DNA from: Reyranella aquatilis
GTDB lineage: Bacteria; Pseudomonadota; Alphaproteobacteria; Reyranellales; Reyranellaceae
Length of the DNA stretch: 64,000 nucleotides
Assembly: GCF_020880995.1 (NCBI RefSeq)
Contig: NZ_JAJISD010000005.1
Span: 310,001 to 374,000, forward strand
Direction of reading: 5' to 3'
The notes under the pieces were generated by a model. The model saw nothing but the letters and a program-made list of their open reading frames with translations, did no database searches and was not told the origin of the DNA. The translations under genes and the position numbers were made by a program. Shown one piece after another: positions 1-6,986 of this stretch. Every line of letters starts with the position of its first letter. Within the stretch, counting starts at the first letter, position 1.

Positions 1-699
1 TGGCCCCTGACCGATGAGGTCTTCCAGGGGAATCGCTCGACCGCTTCCGGGCGATAGAGCGCCCTCGCCACCTCGCGATAACTTGCGCCCTCCAGGTGAC
101 CGTCCAACGCACGGATCATGGTGAGAAGCCGTTTGCGGAGACGCGCTGTGATCTGCCAGGCGGACGGGAGCGCGCCTGCCGGGTGACGATCGAGGCGGCG
201 CTTGAGGCGCATCAGACCGGCGAGACGAAGCAGAACGGTCTCATCCAAGGGCACGAGCGCCGCCATCGGCAGTGCCGGATGCTCGCCCTCGAGCCACAAG
301 GAATGTGGGCCATCGACATCATTCACGATGCAGTGCCACCTGCCGCCGCGCTGTAGATCTGCTGATGATGACAGCCAATCCAGTGCTTCAAAGCGATGGG
401 CGCCTTCGAAGCCCCTGGGTGCGGGAACGAGCATCACGGCATGGGGAAGCAGCTCAGGCCGCCACGATACCTGCGTCGCCGACGCGTCGAGTGAGGGGTC
501 GCAAGCGAAACGAAAGCCCCCAGTTCCCTCCCATTCTCTCCGGGCTCAATTCCGACCCCTCCGGATCTTCGTCGATCCGGTCGTAATCTTCCCGGTACGC
601 CGGATTGCGTCGCAGGAACTCCCACGCGAACCCGGCACGATCGAGGTCCTTCAACGCTTCGACATAGTCGGGCGACCTCCAATCGGGTCTCTTGGTCAT
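1..699 (-). pseudogene. DUF6499 / DUF2285 regulator, frameshifted and running off the left edge
   Basis: The N-terminal part, starting at the ATG at 699, reads MTKRPDWRSPDYVEALKDLD and then the AWEFLRRNPAYREDY block typical of the DUF6499 (transcriptional-regulator-like) domain. This frame closes at 454. The family continues in another frame: from about 515 downwards it reads RFACDPSLDAS, WRPELLPHAVMLV and HCIVNDVDGPHSLWLEG, which is DUF2285-like, and it stays open to base 1 ending near RFPWKTSSVRG. One extra base around 512-520, in the run coding NWGL/RF, explains the shift. Such proteins sit at the edges of alphaproteobacterial ICEs and plasmids and are predicted DNA-binding regulators. It could be a true pseudogene or a sequencing error. 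The C-terminus lies outside the window. Confidence 0.7.
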
Positions 700-803
700 C
701 AAAGACTCCGTTACGCGAACTCAGGGCTGACGGGTCTGAGCCTTTCATGCGACCAGCGGTTGTTGAAGAGCCCGAACGCCGAACGCGCGATGTCGCGCGA
801 AGA

Positions 804-819
804 GGCCCCCCAAGGGGCC
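804..819 (-). terminator. GC-rich hairpin downstream of the 87-aa gene
   Basis: GGCCCC and GGGGCC face each other across a four-base loop about 30 bases past the stop of the minus-strand gene ending at 851. It could end that transcript. No clear run of U follows, so this is only a candidate. Confidence 0.25.
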
Positions 820-850
820 ATCTAAACGTCCCTTCTTGGCGGTTTGCCCG

Positions 851-1114
851 TCAGTTGCGCGATGCGCGCAAGAGATCACGGAAGCCCTTCTCGGTCATCC
901 ACTGAGCTCGGGACAAATGAGTGTCGTAGACCAGGCGTGCGCGATGAGGCTCTATTTCCGGATCAAGCTCGAAGACAATACGCACGACTTCTCGCCAGTC
1001 TGCCGCCTCGGCTGCCGCGTCCAGCAAGCGTAGATAGGTCGCGAAGTGCCGCTCGTCATAAGGCGTGACCACATCGCTCCCAGGAGGGCAGTCGTCAAAA
1101 GGAGGCGTCGTCAT
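851..1114 (-). CDS. Small conserved hypothetical protein of mobile elements
   Basis: 87 residues beginning MTTPPFDDCPPGSDVVTPYD, with DERHFATYLRLLDAAAEAADW and a central WREVVRIVFELDPE block ending in a tryptophan-rich helix (RAQWMTEKGFRDLL). I recall this protein as a frequent neighbour of DUF6499/DUF2285 genes in alphaproteobacterial integrative elements, and here it lies directly upstream of one on the same strand. It is acidic, helical and has no signal peptide or membrane segment. No function is known to me. Its start has only a weak ribosome binding site. The two genes probably form one unit, although the gap of about 150 bases contains a hairpin. Confidence 0.7.
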   Translation of the reverse strand: MTTPPFDDCPPGSDVVTPYDERHFATYLRLLDAAAEAADWREVVRIVFELDPEIEPHRARLVYDTHLSRAQWMTEKGFRDLLRASRN

Positions 1115-1358
1115 CTCGGGAACCGCAGCGAAGGAAGAACATCCATCGGAACTCCAACCACCGCATAGTCACAGCCGCTCGGCCAGTGGCGATGCACGGC
1201 ACGCATCACATCCACCAACTTCCATGCTCACCAAGCGCATCGTGAAGACCATTGCAGCCTGATCTGCATAAAAGCATAGAGAGGTCGTCGCGCCAGCAAA
1301 TTTGGCCGCGTATTATAGTACGTAGCGCCAGAATACGCGATTGCCTCCTATCCTGCGG

Positions 1359-1586
1359 ATGGACATTCGCAAGGTGTTCGGCGCCTACGTCCGTGTCTAT
1401 CGACTGGCAGCGGGCCTCAGCCAGGAGGCGGTCGCCGCTCGCATGGGTGTGGACCGGGCCTACGTCAGTGCGCTCGAGCGAGGGCTGCAGAACGTCACTC
1501 TCCTGACGATCTTGCAACTGGCAGAGTCCTTGAACGTGCGTCCGGCTGACCTGCTTGTGGAGCCGGTTCAAAAATCGCGGTCGTGA
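1359..1586 (+). CDS. XRE-family HTH transcriptional regulator
   Basis: 75 residues, almost all helix-turn-helix: GAYVRVYRLAAGLSQEAVAA, RMGVDRAYVSALERG and LTILQLAESLNVRPADLL match the Cro/C1 fold (Pfam HTH_3). The ATG at 1359 gives the usual MDIRKVFGAYVR start; a TTG at 1341 would add six residues without family support. It is divergent from the DUF6499/87-aa pair to its left and has an AT-rich stretch (TATTATAG near 1311) upstream that may be its promoter. Stand-alone XRE proteins like this commonly control conjugation or integration genes on ICEs, and the divergent layout suggests it regulates its left neighbours. The target is inferred. Confidence 0.85.
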   Translation: MDIRKVFGAYVRVYRLAAGLSQEAVAARMGVDRAYVSALERGLQNVTLLTILQLAESLNVRPADLLVEPVQKSRS

Positions 1587-1810
1587 TCGCAAGGGATCGT
1601 AACCTTCAGGCGAAGACGCCCTTCCCTCGCTTCAACCGAAGGGCGGCTTCGTGCGGCCGCCACCCCTCCTGACCGGCCGCATAGAGCCCGGTCCGGCGAA
1701 GCCGGATGCGCCAATCCCTTCAGTCCTTGAAATCCGAGCGAATGTACAATCGATAGCTGGCAAGGGCCAAGCTCATCGCTGGCATTCCATAAAACACGGC
1801 CGCCCGAGCA

Positions 1811-1839
1811 AAGAAGAAGCCCCGCCCGGCGCACCGGGC
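1811..1839 (-). terminator. Terminator of the DUF736 gene
   Basis: GCCCGG (1824-1829) pairs with CCGGGC (1834-1839) across four bases. On the minus strand this hairpin lies about 20 bases past the DUF736 stop and is followed by a pyrimidine-rich tract (GGGGCTTCTTCTTTGC), as expected for an intrinsic terminator. The rest of 1587-1859 shows no convincing gene. Confidence 0.55.
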
Positions 1840-1859
1840 TGGGCCTCAGGGGCGTCGGC

Positions 1860-2183
1860 TTACTCGCCGTTCTTCTTGCGGCTGCGCGACCAGATCAGGG
1901 AAGAGCCCTCGCCGTCCTCATCGTCGAACAGGTTGGCGAAGATCGGCGCATTGAAGCTCGGATCGTCGAGCTTGAGCGAGAGGTAGTCGCGGCCCTCGTT
2001 GGAGCGCTTCGACCAGGCGGCCCCGATCTCGGCCCGGCCGACGAACACCCGGTGGCTGGGGGCGTTGTCGTTGGACCGGTTGGCCTCGGGGACGATGCGG
2101 ACACCCCTCGCCTGGACGCTCAGGGTGACGATCTCGCCCTGGTACTCGTTGCCGGACTTCTTGAAGGAACCGATGTTGGCCAT
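1860..2183 (-). CDS. DUF736 family protein
   Basis: 107 residues starting MANIGSFKKSGNEYQGEIVT, which is the DUF736 signature. It continues with VFVGRAEIGAAWSKRS and DYLSLKLDDPSFNAPIFANL, covering the whole small beta-rich domain. DUF736 proteins are almost confined to alphaproteobacterial plasmids and ICEs; their biochemical role is unknown. The ATG at 2183 is preceded by AGGAGA. The acidic DDEDGEGSSLIWSRSRKK tail is typical. A conserved foldable element lies 90-170 bases upstream (see 2275-2375) and a terminator lies downstream, so the gene is probably monocistronic. Confidence 0.93.
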   Translation of the reverse strand: MANIGSFKKSGNEYQGEIVTLSVQARGVRIVPEANRSNDNAPSHRVFVGRAEIGAAWSKRSNEGRDYLSLKLDDPSFNAPIFANLFDDEDGEGSSLIWSRSRKKNGE

Positions 2184-2274
2184 GTGACTTCTCCTGTGCT
2201 GTTTCGAGCCCCGCGACCATCGCGGCCTCGATGGCGATCTGCAGGCCGGAGGCGATCGACGCCGCACCCGTTCA

Positions 2275-2375
2275 CGGGCCGGAGCAGAGCGGAGGATGGC
2301 GGCGGGGCGACTTTCTTGCCTCGCGAGGAATGGGCGAAGCCCAGGGGAAGAAAGTCGAACCGCCGCCGTTGCGGC
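2275..2375 (-). promoter_or_regulatory. Repeated structured upstream element, type 2, copy 1 (before DUF736)
   Basis: This non-coding stretch has a close relative at 5720-5830. An outer inverted repeat, GACTTTCTT (2309-2317) with AAGAAAGTC (2348-2356), encloses a CTCGCGAG palindrome (2320-2327) and a short hairpin GGGC-GAA-GCCC (2332-2342). A shared GGAGC..AGCGGAGGA block lies beside it. Both copies sit 85-92 bases upstream of a minus-strand start codon. It may be a cis-acting RNA in a 5' leader or a protein-binding site. The remaining bases between 2184 and 2717 show no gene. Confidence 0.6.
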
Positions 2376-2717
2376 TCAGGCGATCGAGGCGCAGTCGTCC
2401 TCCGGCCAGATCAAGCCAAAGAGAGGCCGTGGCCGCGCGCCGAACAGCTCCTCGGGAGAAGTCGTGGCCAACCTGAAGGGTCCTGCGCAAGAGGACCGGC
2501 ATACCGGGCGAAGAGACGGCGGCCGCAGCGTAGAAAAAGGACGGCATCATCTTACCCAACCGGTCGGCGACAGCGCATCTCGCCTGCGCCCTGTCGGCTC
2601 GCCTGAGGGACGCCTCTTCGAAGTGGTCATGGAGTGCTGCGTTCGCCTGTCGCGTCTAGGCAAGCGTTCACCGCCGCGATCTTCGCCAACCCGTTCGATG
2701 ATGCAGACGCAAAAGCG

Positions 2718-3191
2718 TCAGCGGCCCTGGTCGTGCAGCCGCCCATCAGCAGGTGAGCAAACGCTCCCGGTGCCCCGCCCGTCCGGCGGCGACGCCAACA
2801 GTGCCAGCCGCGCGAAGGCCGTGCAGCCAGAGACGACGGCGCCAACCACGGCGAATGCCGCCTGCCATACGCTGCCGGGCATGCCGAGGCCCGCCAAGGC
2901 AAACGACACCTGATAGCCGGCGATGGCAGCCGGGACGACATAGATCAGAGCGACAATAGCGCGGAGCGGCGTGCGCGTGGCCGCGAACACGAACTGTCCA
3001 AGTGTCAAGATCGCCCCGCTCACAAGCAATCCGACTGTGATTGCGCCGCCGACGCCGGCCCCACTGTGCAACGCCGCCAATCCCGCGGCGAGTCCGGCGA
3101 AGGTGGGAAGCGCATAGATGGCCAGCCTGAACAGCAGCCCGCAGAAGAAGCCGAGGCCGACGATGCTCAGAACGATAGCGAGAGCAAGCAT
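2718..3191 (-). CDS. Small integral membrane protein of plasmid backbones
   Basis: 157 residues from the ATG at 3191, preceded by GGAGATCC. There are about four to five hydrophobic segments: LALAIVLSIVGLGFFCGLLF, AIYALPTFAGLAAGLAAL, GAITVGLLVSGAILTLGQFV, AIVALIYVVPAAIAGYQVSF and WQAAFAVVGAVVSGCTAFA. The polar C-terminal tail (SPPDGRGTGSVC onward) looks degenerate compared with the rest. I recognise the type as a conserved hypothetical inner-membrane protein carried with RadC and DUF736 genes on alphaproteobacterial plasmids, but not a function. It is divergent from the flavin reductase gene at 3310, leaving about 118 bases of shared intergenic DNA. Confidence 0.7.
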   Translation of the reverse strand: MLALAIVLSIVGLGFFCGLLFRLAIYALPTFAGLAAGLAALHSGAGVGGAITVGLLVSGAILTLGQFVFAATRTPLRAIVALIYVVPAAIAGYQVSFALAGLGMPGSVWQAAFAVVGAVVSGCTAFARLALLASPPDGRGTGSVCSPADGRLHDQGR

Positions 3192-3309
3192 GGTGGATCT
3201 CCGTGACCAGGATCGAACGGTCGCGCCTTCCACCACCACCATGGCGCCGGCGGATCTTATCAGGATTGAACGTGGCCGAAGAGAGACTTTGGGTTGCAAA
3301 TGAGGAAAG

Positions 3310-3870
3310 ATGGCGAGGCCCCGCCGCAAGATTGACCTGCCGGTCTCCGGGAGCCGGCGTTACCTGGAACCTGGACCGATCGTGCTGGTCACCTCAGCGT
3401 ATGGCGACCAGCGCAACATCATGACCATGGGCTGGCATACGGTAATGGAGTTTACGCCGTCCCTCGTCGGCTGCGTGATCGCCGCCAGCAATCATAGCTT
3501 CGGGCTGATCCGGCGCAGCAAGGAATGCGTCATCAACCTTCCGACGACGGCGCTCACAGATCAGGTGGTCGGGGTCGGCAACACATCCGGGGCGGAGATC
3601 GACAAGTTCGAGAAGTTCAAGCTGACCCCGCAGAAGGCGCAGAAAGTCAACGCCCCGCTGATCGCCGAATGCCATGCCAGCTTCGAGTGCCGGCCGGCGG
3701 ATGGCAGCCTCATCTCCAAGTACAATTTCTTCGTCTTCGAGGTCGTGGAGGCGCACGTCGCGGGCTCGCCCAAGCATCCCGAGACGCTGCATTACACCGG
3801 TGACGGCGTGTTCATGATCGCCGGCAAGGTCATCAGCCGGCGATCGCAGTTCAGACCGGGCATGTTGTAG
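3310..3870 (+). CDS. Flavin reductase family protein (FMN-binding split barrel)
   Basis: 186 residues. GPIVLVTSAYGDQRNIMTMG, then WHTVMEFTPSLVGCVIA, NHSFGLIRRSKECVINLPT and KFKLTPQKAQKVNAPLIAEC form the flavin-reductase-like FMN-binding split-barrel domain over nearly the full length. The family includes NAD(P)H:FMN reductases that feed two-component monooxygenases and related flavoproteins. The GAGGAAAG just before the ATG supports the start. It is the only plus-strand gene inside the otherwise minus-strand backbone and faces RadC tail to tail, 12 bases apart. It looks like a cargo gene. No monooxygenase partner lies nearby, so its substrate is unknown. Confidence 0.88.
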   Translation: MARPRRKIDLPVSGSRRYLEPGPIVLVTSAYGDQRNIMTMGWHTVMEFTPSLVGCVIAASNHSFGLIRRSKECVINLPTTALTDQVVGVGNTSGAEIDKFEKFKLTPQKAQKVNAPLIAECHASFECRPADGSLISKYNFFVFEVVEAHVAGSPKHPETLHYTGDGVFMIAGKVISRRSQFRPGML

Positions 3871-3882
3871 GAGACGGCGATT

Positions 3883-4563
3883 CTACAGCAGTCCAAGCGA
3901 CCGGAACGAAACATGTGTGCCATGACCGATCACGACGTGGTCGTGCAGCTCGATCTCGAGAGACTTGGCAGCTGCTTTCAATTCCCGCGTCATCTCGATG
4001 TCGTCCCGCGACGGCTTAGGATCGCCAGATGGATGATTGTGGACAACGATCAAGGCGGAAGCGTTTAAAATTAACGCTCGTTTGATGACCTCCCGCGGGT
4101 AGACAGGCGTGTGATTGACGGTACCCCGCTGCTGCACCTCGTCAGCGATGAGGTTGTTCTTGGTATCGAGAAACAGGATTCGGAACTGCTCGACCTGCTC
4201 GCAGGCCATTGCCGTCTGCAGGTAGGCGATCAGCGCCTGCCAATTGGTGAGCACGGGACGCCTGCGCACCTCGGCTCTGGCCATGCGGCACGCGATCTCG
4301 CGGACAAGCCGGAACGCGGCGATGTCGCGGCCCGTCAATCCGAAGGCGCGAAGCTGCGCCGCTTCGGCTGCAATGACATGGCCAATGCTCGGAAAGTGCT
4401 GCAAGAGAGCAGAAGCTTGTTCGCTCCCTTGCGCTGAAGCCAGCAATCCGGCGAGCAAGTCCTGCTCCGTGGTCTCTGCCGACGGCAGAACGGCAAGAGT
4501 GCCATTCATGACGGGACCTTGGCGCAGCGACGCGGATGCAGAAGGAAAAGCTGAAGCAGACAT
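3883..4563 (-). CDS. radC: RadC family JAB/MPN-domain protein
   Basis: 226 residues. After a helix-hairpin-helix-like N-terminal region (HFPSIGHVIAAEAAQLRAFG) comes the JAB/MPN domain: EQFRILFLDTKNNLI, then VYPREVIKRALILNA and HNHPSGDPKPSRDD, the HxHxnSxxD metal-binding motif, with GTHVSFRSLGLL at the end. RadC-like proteins are widespread on plasmids and genomic islands; a DNA-repair role was claimed early and later questioned. I prefer the ATG at 4563 because the upstream element at 4601 would then sit 38 bases away, matching the 43 bases seen for the strawberry-notch gene. The ATG at 4509 (208 residues, better AAGG site) is the alternative. Confidence 0.9.
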   Translation of the reverse strand: MSASAFPSASASLRQGPVMNGTLAVLPSAETTEQDLLAGLLASAQGSEQASALLQHFPSIGHVIAAEAAQLRAFGLTGRDIAAFRLVREIACRMARAEVRRRPVLTNWQALIAYLQTAMACEQVEQFRILFLDTKNNLIADEVQQRGTVNHTPVYPREVIKRALILNASALIVVHNHPSGDPKPSRDDIEMTRELKAAAKSLEIELHDHVVIGHGTHVSFRSLGLL

Positions 4564-4600
4564 GGATCGTGTCCCGGAGAGCAGGAAGAGGCGAGCCGCC

Positions 4601-4658
4601 GCCCGCTCTCTCTGAAGGCCCGGCGGCTCACCCGCTCCCGGCCTTCCTCTCGCTCTCA
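4601..4658 (-). promoter_or_regulatory. Repeated structured leader, type 1, copy 1 (before radC)
   Basis: This stretch shares most of its bases with 11361-11417, upstream of the strawberry-notch gene: GCTCTCTCTG, CGGCTCA, CCCG, CCGGCC, TCCTCTC and CTCTC occur in the same order. GAAGGCC (4614-4620) pairs with GGCCTTC (4640-4646). The position upstream of a RadC gene recalls the published radC RNA motif, a 5'-leader RNA seen before genes for DNA-interacting proteins. I cannot confirm the match without the covariance model. Confidence 0.55.
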
Positions 4659-4699
4659 CGGATCCGGCTGTGCCGGTGGACACAAGAAGGAGGTGGCGC

Positions 4700-5635
4700 T
4701 TACGCGCCACCCGAACCAAAGCGCCAGACCGGTATGCCAAGCTTGCGCGCCTTGTCGGCGAGGTTCTCCTGGATGCCGGAGCCGGGGAACACGATGACGC
4801 CGATCGGCAGGATTTCCAGGATCTGGTCGTTGCGCTTGAAGGGTGCTGCCTTGGCATGACGGGTCCAGTCGGGCTTGAACGGAACGTGCGTCACCTTGCG
4901 GCTGTCGGCCCAGCGGGCGGCGATGCGCTCAGCGCCGGTCGGCGAACCACCGTGCAGCAGCACCATGTCGGGATGCTTGACGCGGACCTTGTCGAGCGTG
5001 CTCCAGATGAGCTGGTGGTCGTTGAAGTCGGCACCACCCGTGAAGGCGATCTTCGGTCCGGTCGGCACCAACAGTTCGGTCTCAGCGCGGCGACGAGCGG
5101 CCAGGAACTCGCGGCTGTCGATCATGGCAGCAGTAAGAGCCCGGTGGTTGACCATCGAACCGGTGCGTGGCCGCCAAGTCGAGCCGGTGTGGACCTCGAA
5201 GCGTTCGGCGGCCTGATCGCGGAAGAGTTCCATGGCATTGCGGCGCTCGATCGAGGTCAGGCCCTCGGCGACGAGACGCTCCAGCTCGACCGAACGGACT
5301 TCTGAGCCGTTCTGCTCCTTCTGGCTGCGCCGCTGCGCCTGCTCATTGCCGTCGAGCTCGCGCTCGATCCGGTCGACGGCGCGATGGAACAGGTTGACGG
5401 TGGACCACAGCAGGTCTTCTAGGTCCGGCTCGAGGCGGGTGTCCGTGAGGGTCGAAACCAGCGCATCGAAGATGTCGATGATGGCGCCGGTGATGACGTT
5501 GGCTTCCGGCAAAGGCCGCGGGTCGGGCTCATCCTGGAAGGGACGGTGGCCGAAGAGCTGCAGCTCGGTGAGGACGTGATCGGTCGGAGATGAGCCGTGC
5601 ACGGGCTCGTAGTCGGTATCGTTGTGGGTCGCCAT
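4700..5635 (-). CDS. DUF2493 domain-containing protein (SLOG-like fold)
   Basis: 311 residues. The first half is helical (GAIIDIFDALVSTLTDTRL, NLFHRAVDRIERELDGNEQA). The second half holds the DUF2493 domain: GPKIAFTGGADFNDHQLIW, MVLLHGGSPTGAERIAARWA, VTHVPFKPDW, then IGVIVFPGSGIQENLADKAR. The GG/GS loops resemble the nucleotide-binding pocket of the SLOG/DprA-like superfamily, so a nucleotide or DNA ligand is plausible. It is a standard member of alphaproteobacterial plasmid backbones. The ATG at 5635 has AAGGA in front. A type 2 upstream element occupies 5720-5830. Confidence 0.9.
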   Translation of the reverse strand: MATHNDTDYEPVHGSSPTDHVLTELQLFGHRPFQDEPDPRPLPEANVITGAIIDIFDALVSTLTDTRLEPDLEDLLWSTVNLFHRAVDRIERELDGNEQAQRRSQKEQNGSEVRSVELERLVAEGLTSIERRNAMELFRDQAAERFEVHTGSTWRPRTGSMVNHRALTAAMIDSREFLAARRRAETELLVPTGPKIAFTGGADFNDHQLIWSTLDKVRVKHPDMVLLHGGSPTGAERIAARWADSRKVTHVPFKPDWTRHAKAAPFKRNDQILEILPIGVIVFPGSGIQENLADKARKLGIPVWRFGSGGA

Positions 5636-5719
5636 GATGCTGTCCTTGGTCGGATCGACCGCGCCCATCGCGGCCTTCGTGGGCGTCGACAGACGGCGGG
5701 CGGAACGGGCCCGCACCGC

Positions 5720-5830
5720 GCTTGCGGCCGGAGCGCAGCGGAGGACGGCGGGCCGAGGCTTTCTTGTCTCGCGAGGAATGCCGGCGCAGCCGGCAGGGGA
5801 AGAAGGCCGCAGGACCGCCGTTGCGGGAAC
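5720..5830 (-). promoter_or_regulatory. Repeated structured upstream element, type 2, copy 2 (before DUF2493)
   Basis: Second copy of the element at 2275-2375. GGCTTTCTT (5757-5765) and AAGAAGGCC (5800-5808) form the outer repeat, the CTCGCGAG palindrome is at 5768-5775, and the inner hairpin is CCGGC-GCA-GCCGG (5781-5793). The inner stem differs in sequence from copy 1 but still pairs. One outer pair has changed A-T to G-C, and one outer pair becomes C-A on the sense strand. It lies 85 bases upstream of the DUF2493 start. Confidence 0.6.
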
Positions 5831-5935
5831 GGGCTGGCTGCCGTCCGATCGCCCCTCTAGAAGGCCGGGGCGCGCTCCGGTCCTATCCGAAGGGCAGTAG
5901 AGCAACCCATGACGAAGAGATTCACGCGCCCGTGC

Positions 5936-6976
5936 TCATCCCGTCACGGCCGAGGCTAAGAAGCGAACCACGTCCTGCGAGACGAGCTGCCGGTGCACCG
6001 ATGCCCGGAGCCCTGCAATACCCAGGCGGCGGAGATCGTCATTGAAGTCGTCGAAGCACGGCGACAGGACGAACGACTCGATTCCGGCGGCGTTGGCGCG
6101 GTTGCACAGGCTGGCCATCGCGGCATCACCGGCCGGGTCGGCATCGCCGGCGACATAGAGACGCCGCAGTGTCGTTGGAAGCAGCAGTGCTGCGAGATGG
6201 TTGGCCGAGAGCGCGGCGACCATCGGCAGAGTGGGCAGGATCATGCGAAGCGACAGCATGGTCTCGATCCCTTCCCCGGCGGCCACGACATCGGTGGCGA
6301 TGCCGAAGCGAACTCCGTGCCCAAGAAGGTGCCCCATGGCCCGTCGTGGTGAAGCGATCGGCGCCTTGTCGTGGCCTAAGGTATCGAGCCAGGTACGGTG
6401 TGCGCCGGTGATCGTGCCGTCCAGATCGGTGACAGCGGCGATCAGAGCCGGCCAGGTCTCGGTCGGGCTGTCCTCGTCGGCCCGGTAGTAGCAGCGCGGA
6501 TGAAAGCGCAGAGAATCGCCGTGAGGTAGGGTCGTAATTCTACGGCCGTGCAGATAAGCCTGCGCCAAGGTGCCCCTTATCGGCCGGGACATGGCATAGA
6601 GACGCCGCGCGGATTCGGGCGAACCTCGCGGCGCCGGCAGCCGACCCTGCAGCGGTTGGAGCGGGTCCGGCGGCAAGGCCAGGAAAGCGCGTGCCTCATC
6701 GAGGATATCGCGCAGGCGATCCAACCCGCGATTGAGGCCGATCAGATCCAGAAGATCGCCATGCTGCCCCGAGGCGGCATCCGTCCATTTGCCGGCGGCT
6801 CCCTTGCCATGATCCGGGCCGCTCAAGCGCACAAACAGGCTGCGGCCCTTGTTGTTGGCGACATCGCCGACCAGCCAATAGCGACCCTCGCGACGGCCGT
6901 TGGAGAGATAGTGACGACATACCGCCTCGGCGTCGCGCGCGAGGCGGCGAGCTAACTCCGCAGCAGGCGACAACAC
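5936..6976 (-). CDS. Toprim domain-containing primase-like protein (DUF7146 type)
   Basis: 346 residues. An N-terminal region with WLVGDVANNKGRSLFVRLSG and GKWTDAASGQHGDLLDLIGL resembles the zinc-free primase-associated domain (DUF7146) of plasmid proteins. The C-terminal half carries Toprim motifs: AAGEGIETMLSLRMILP with the catalytic glutamate, then RRLYVAGDADPAGDAAM, the DxD metal site. Such proteins are thought to make primers or process plasmid DNA ends. It starts 10 bases after the strawberry-notch gene stop, so the two are almost certainly one operon under the leader at 11361-11417. A complete TraC-like primase is less likely, given the small size. Confidence 0.88.
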   Translation of the reverse strand: MLSPAAELARRLARDAEAVCRHYLSNGRREGRYWLVGDVANNKGRSLFVRLSGPDHGKGAAGKWTDAASGQHGDLLDLIGLNRGLDRLRDILDEARAFLALPPDPLQPLQGRLPAPRGSPESARRLYAMSRPIRGTLAQAYLHGRRITTLPHGDSLRFHPRCYYRADEDSPTETWPALIAAVTDLDGTITGAHRTWLDTLGHDKAPIASPRRAMGHLLGHGVRFGIATDVVAAGEGIETMLSLRMILPTLPMVAALSANHLAALLLPTTLRRLYVAGDADPAGDAAMASLCNRANAAGIESFVLSPCFDDFNDDLRRLGIAGLRASVHRQLVSQDVVRFLASAVTG

Positions 6977-6986
6977 GGCCGTCCCC

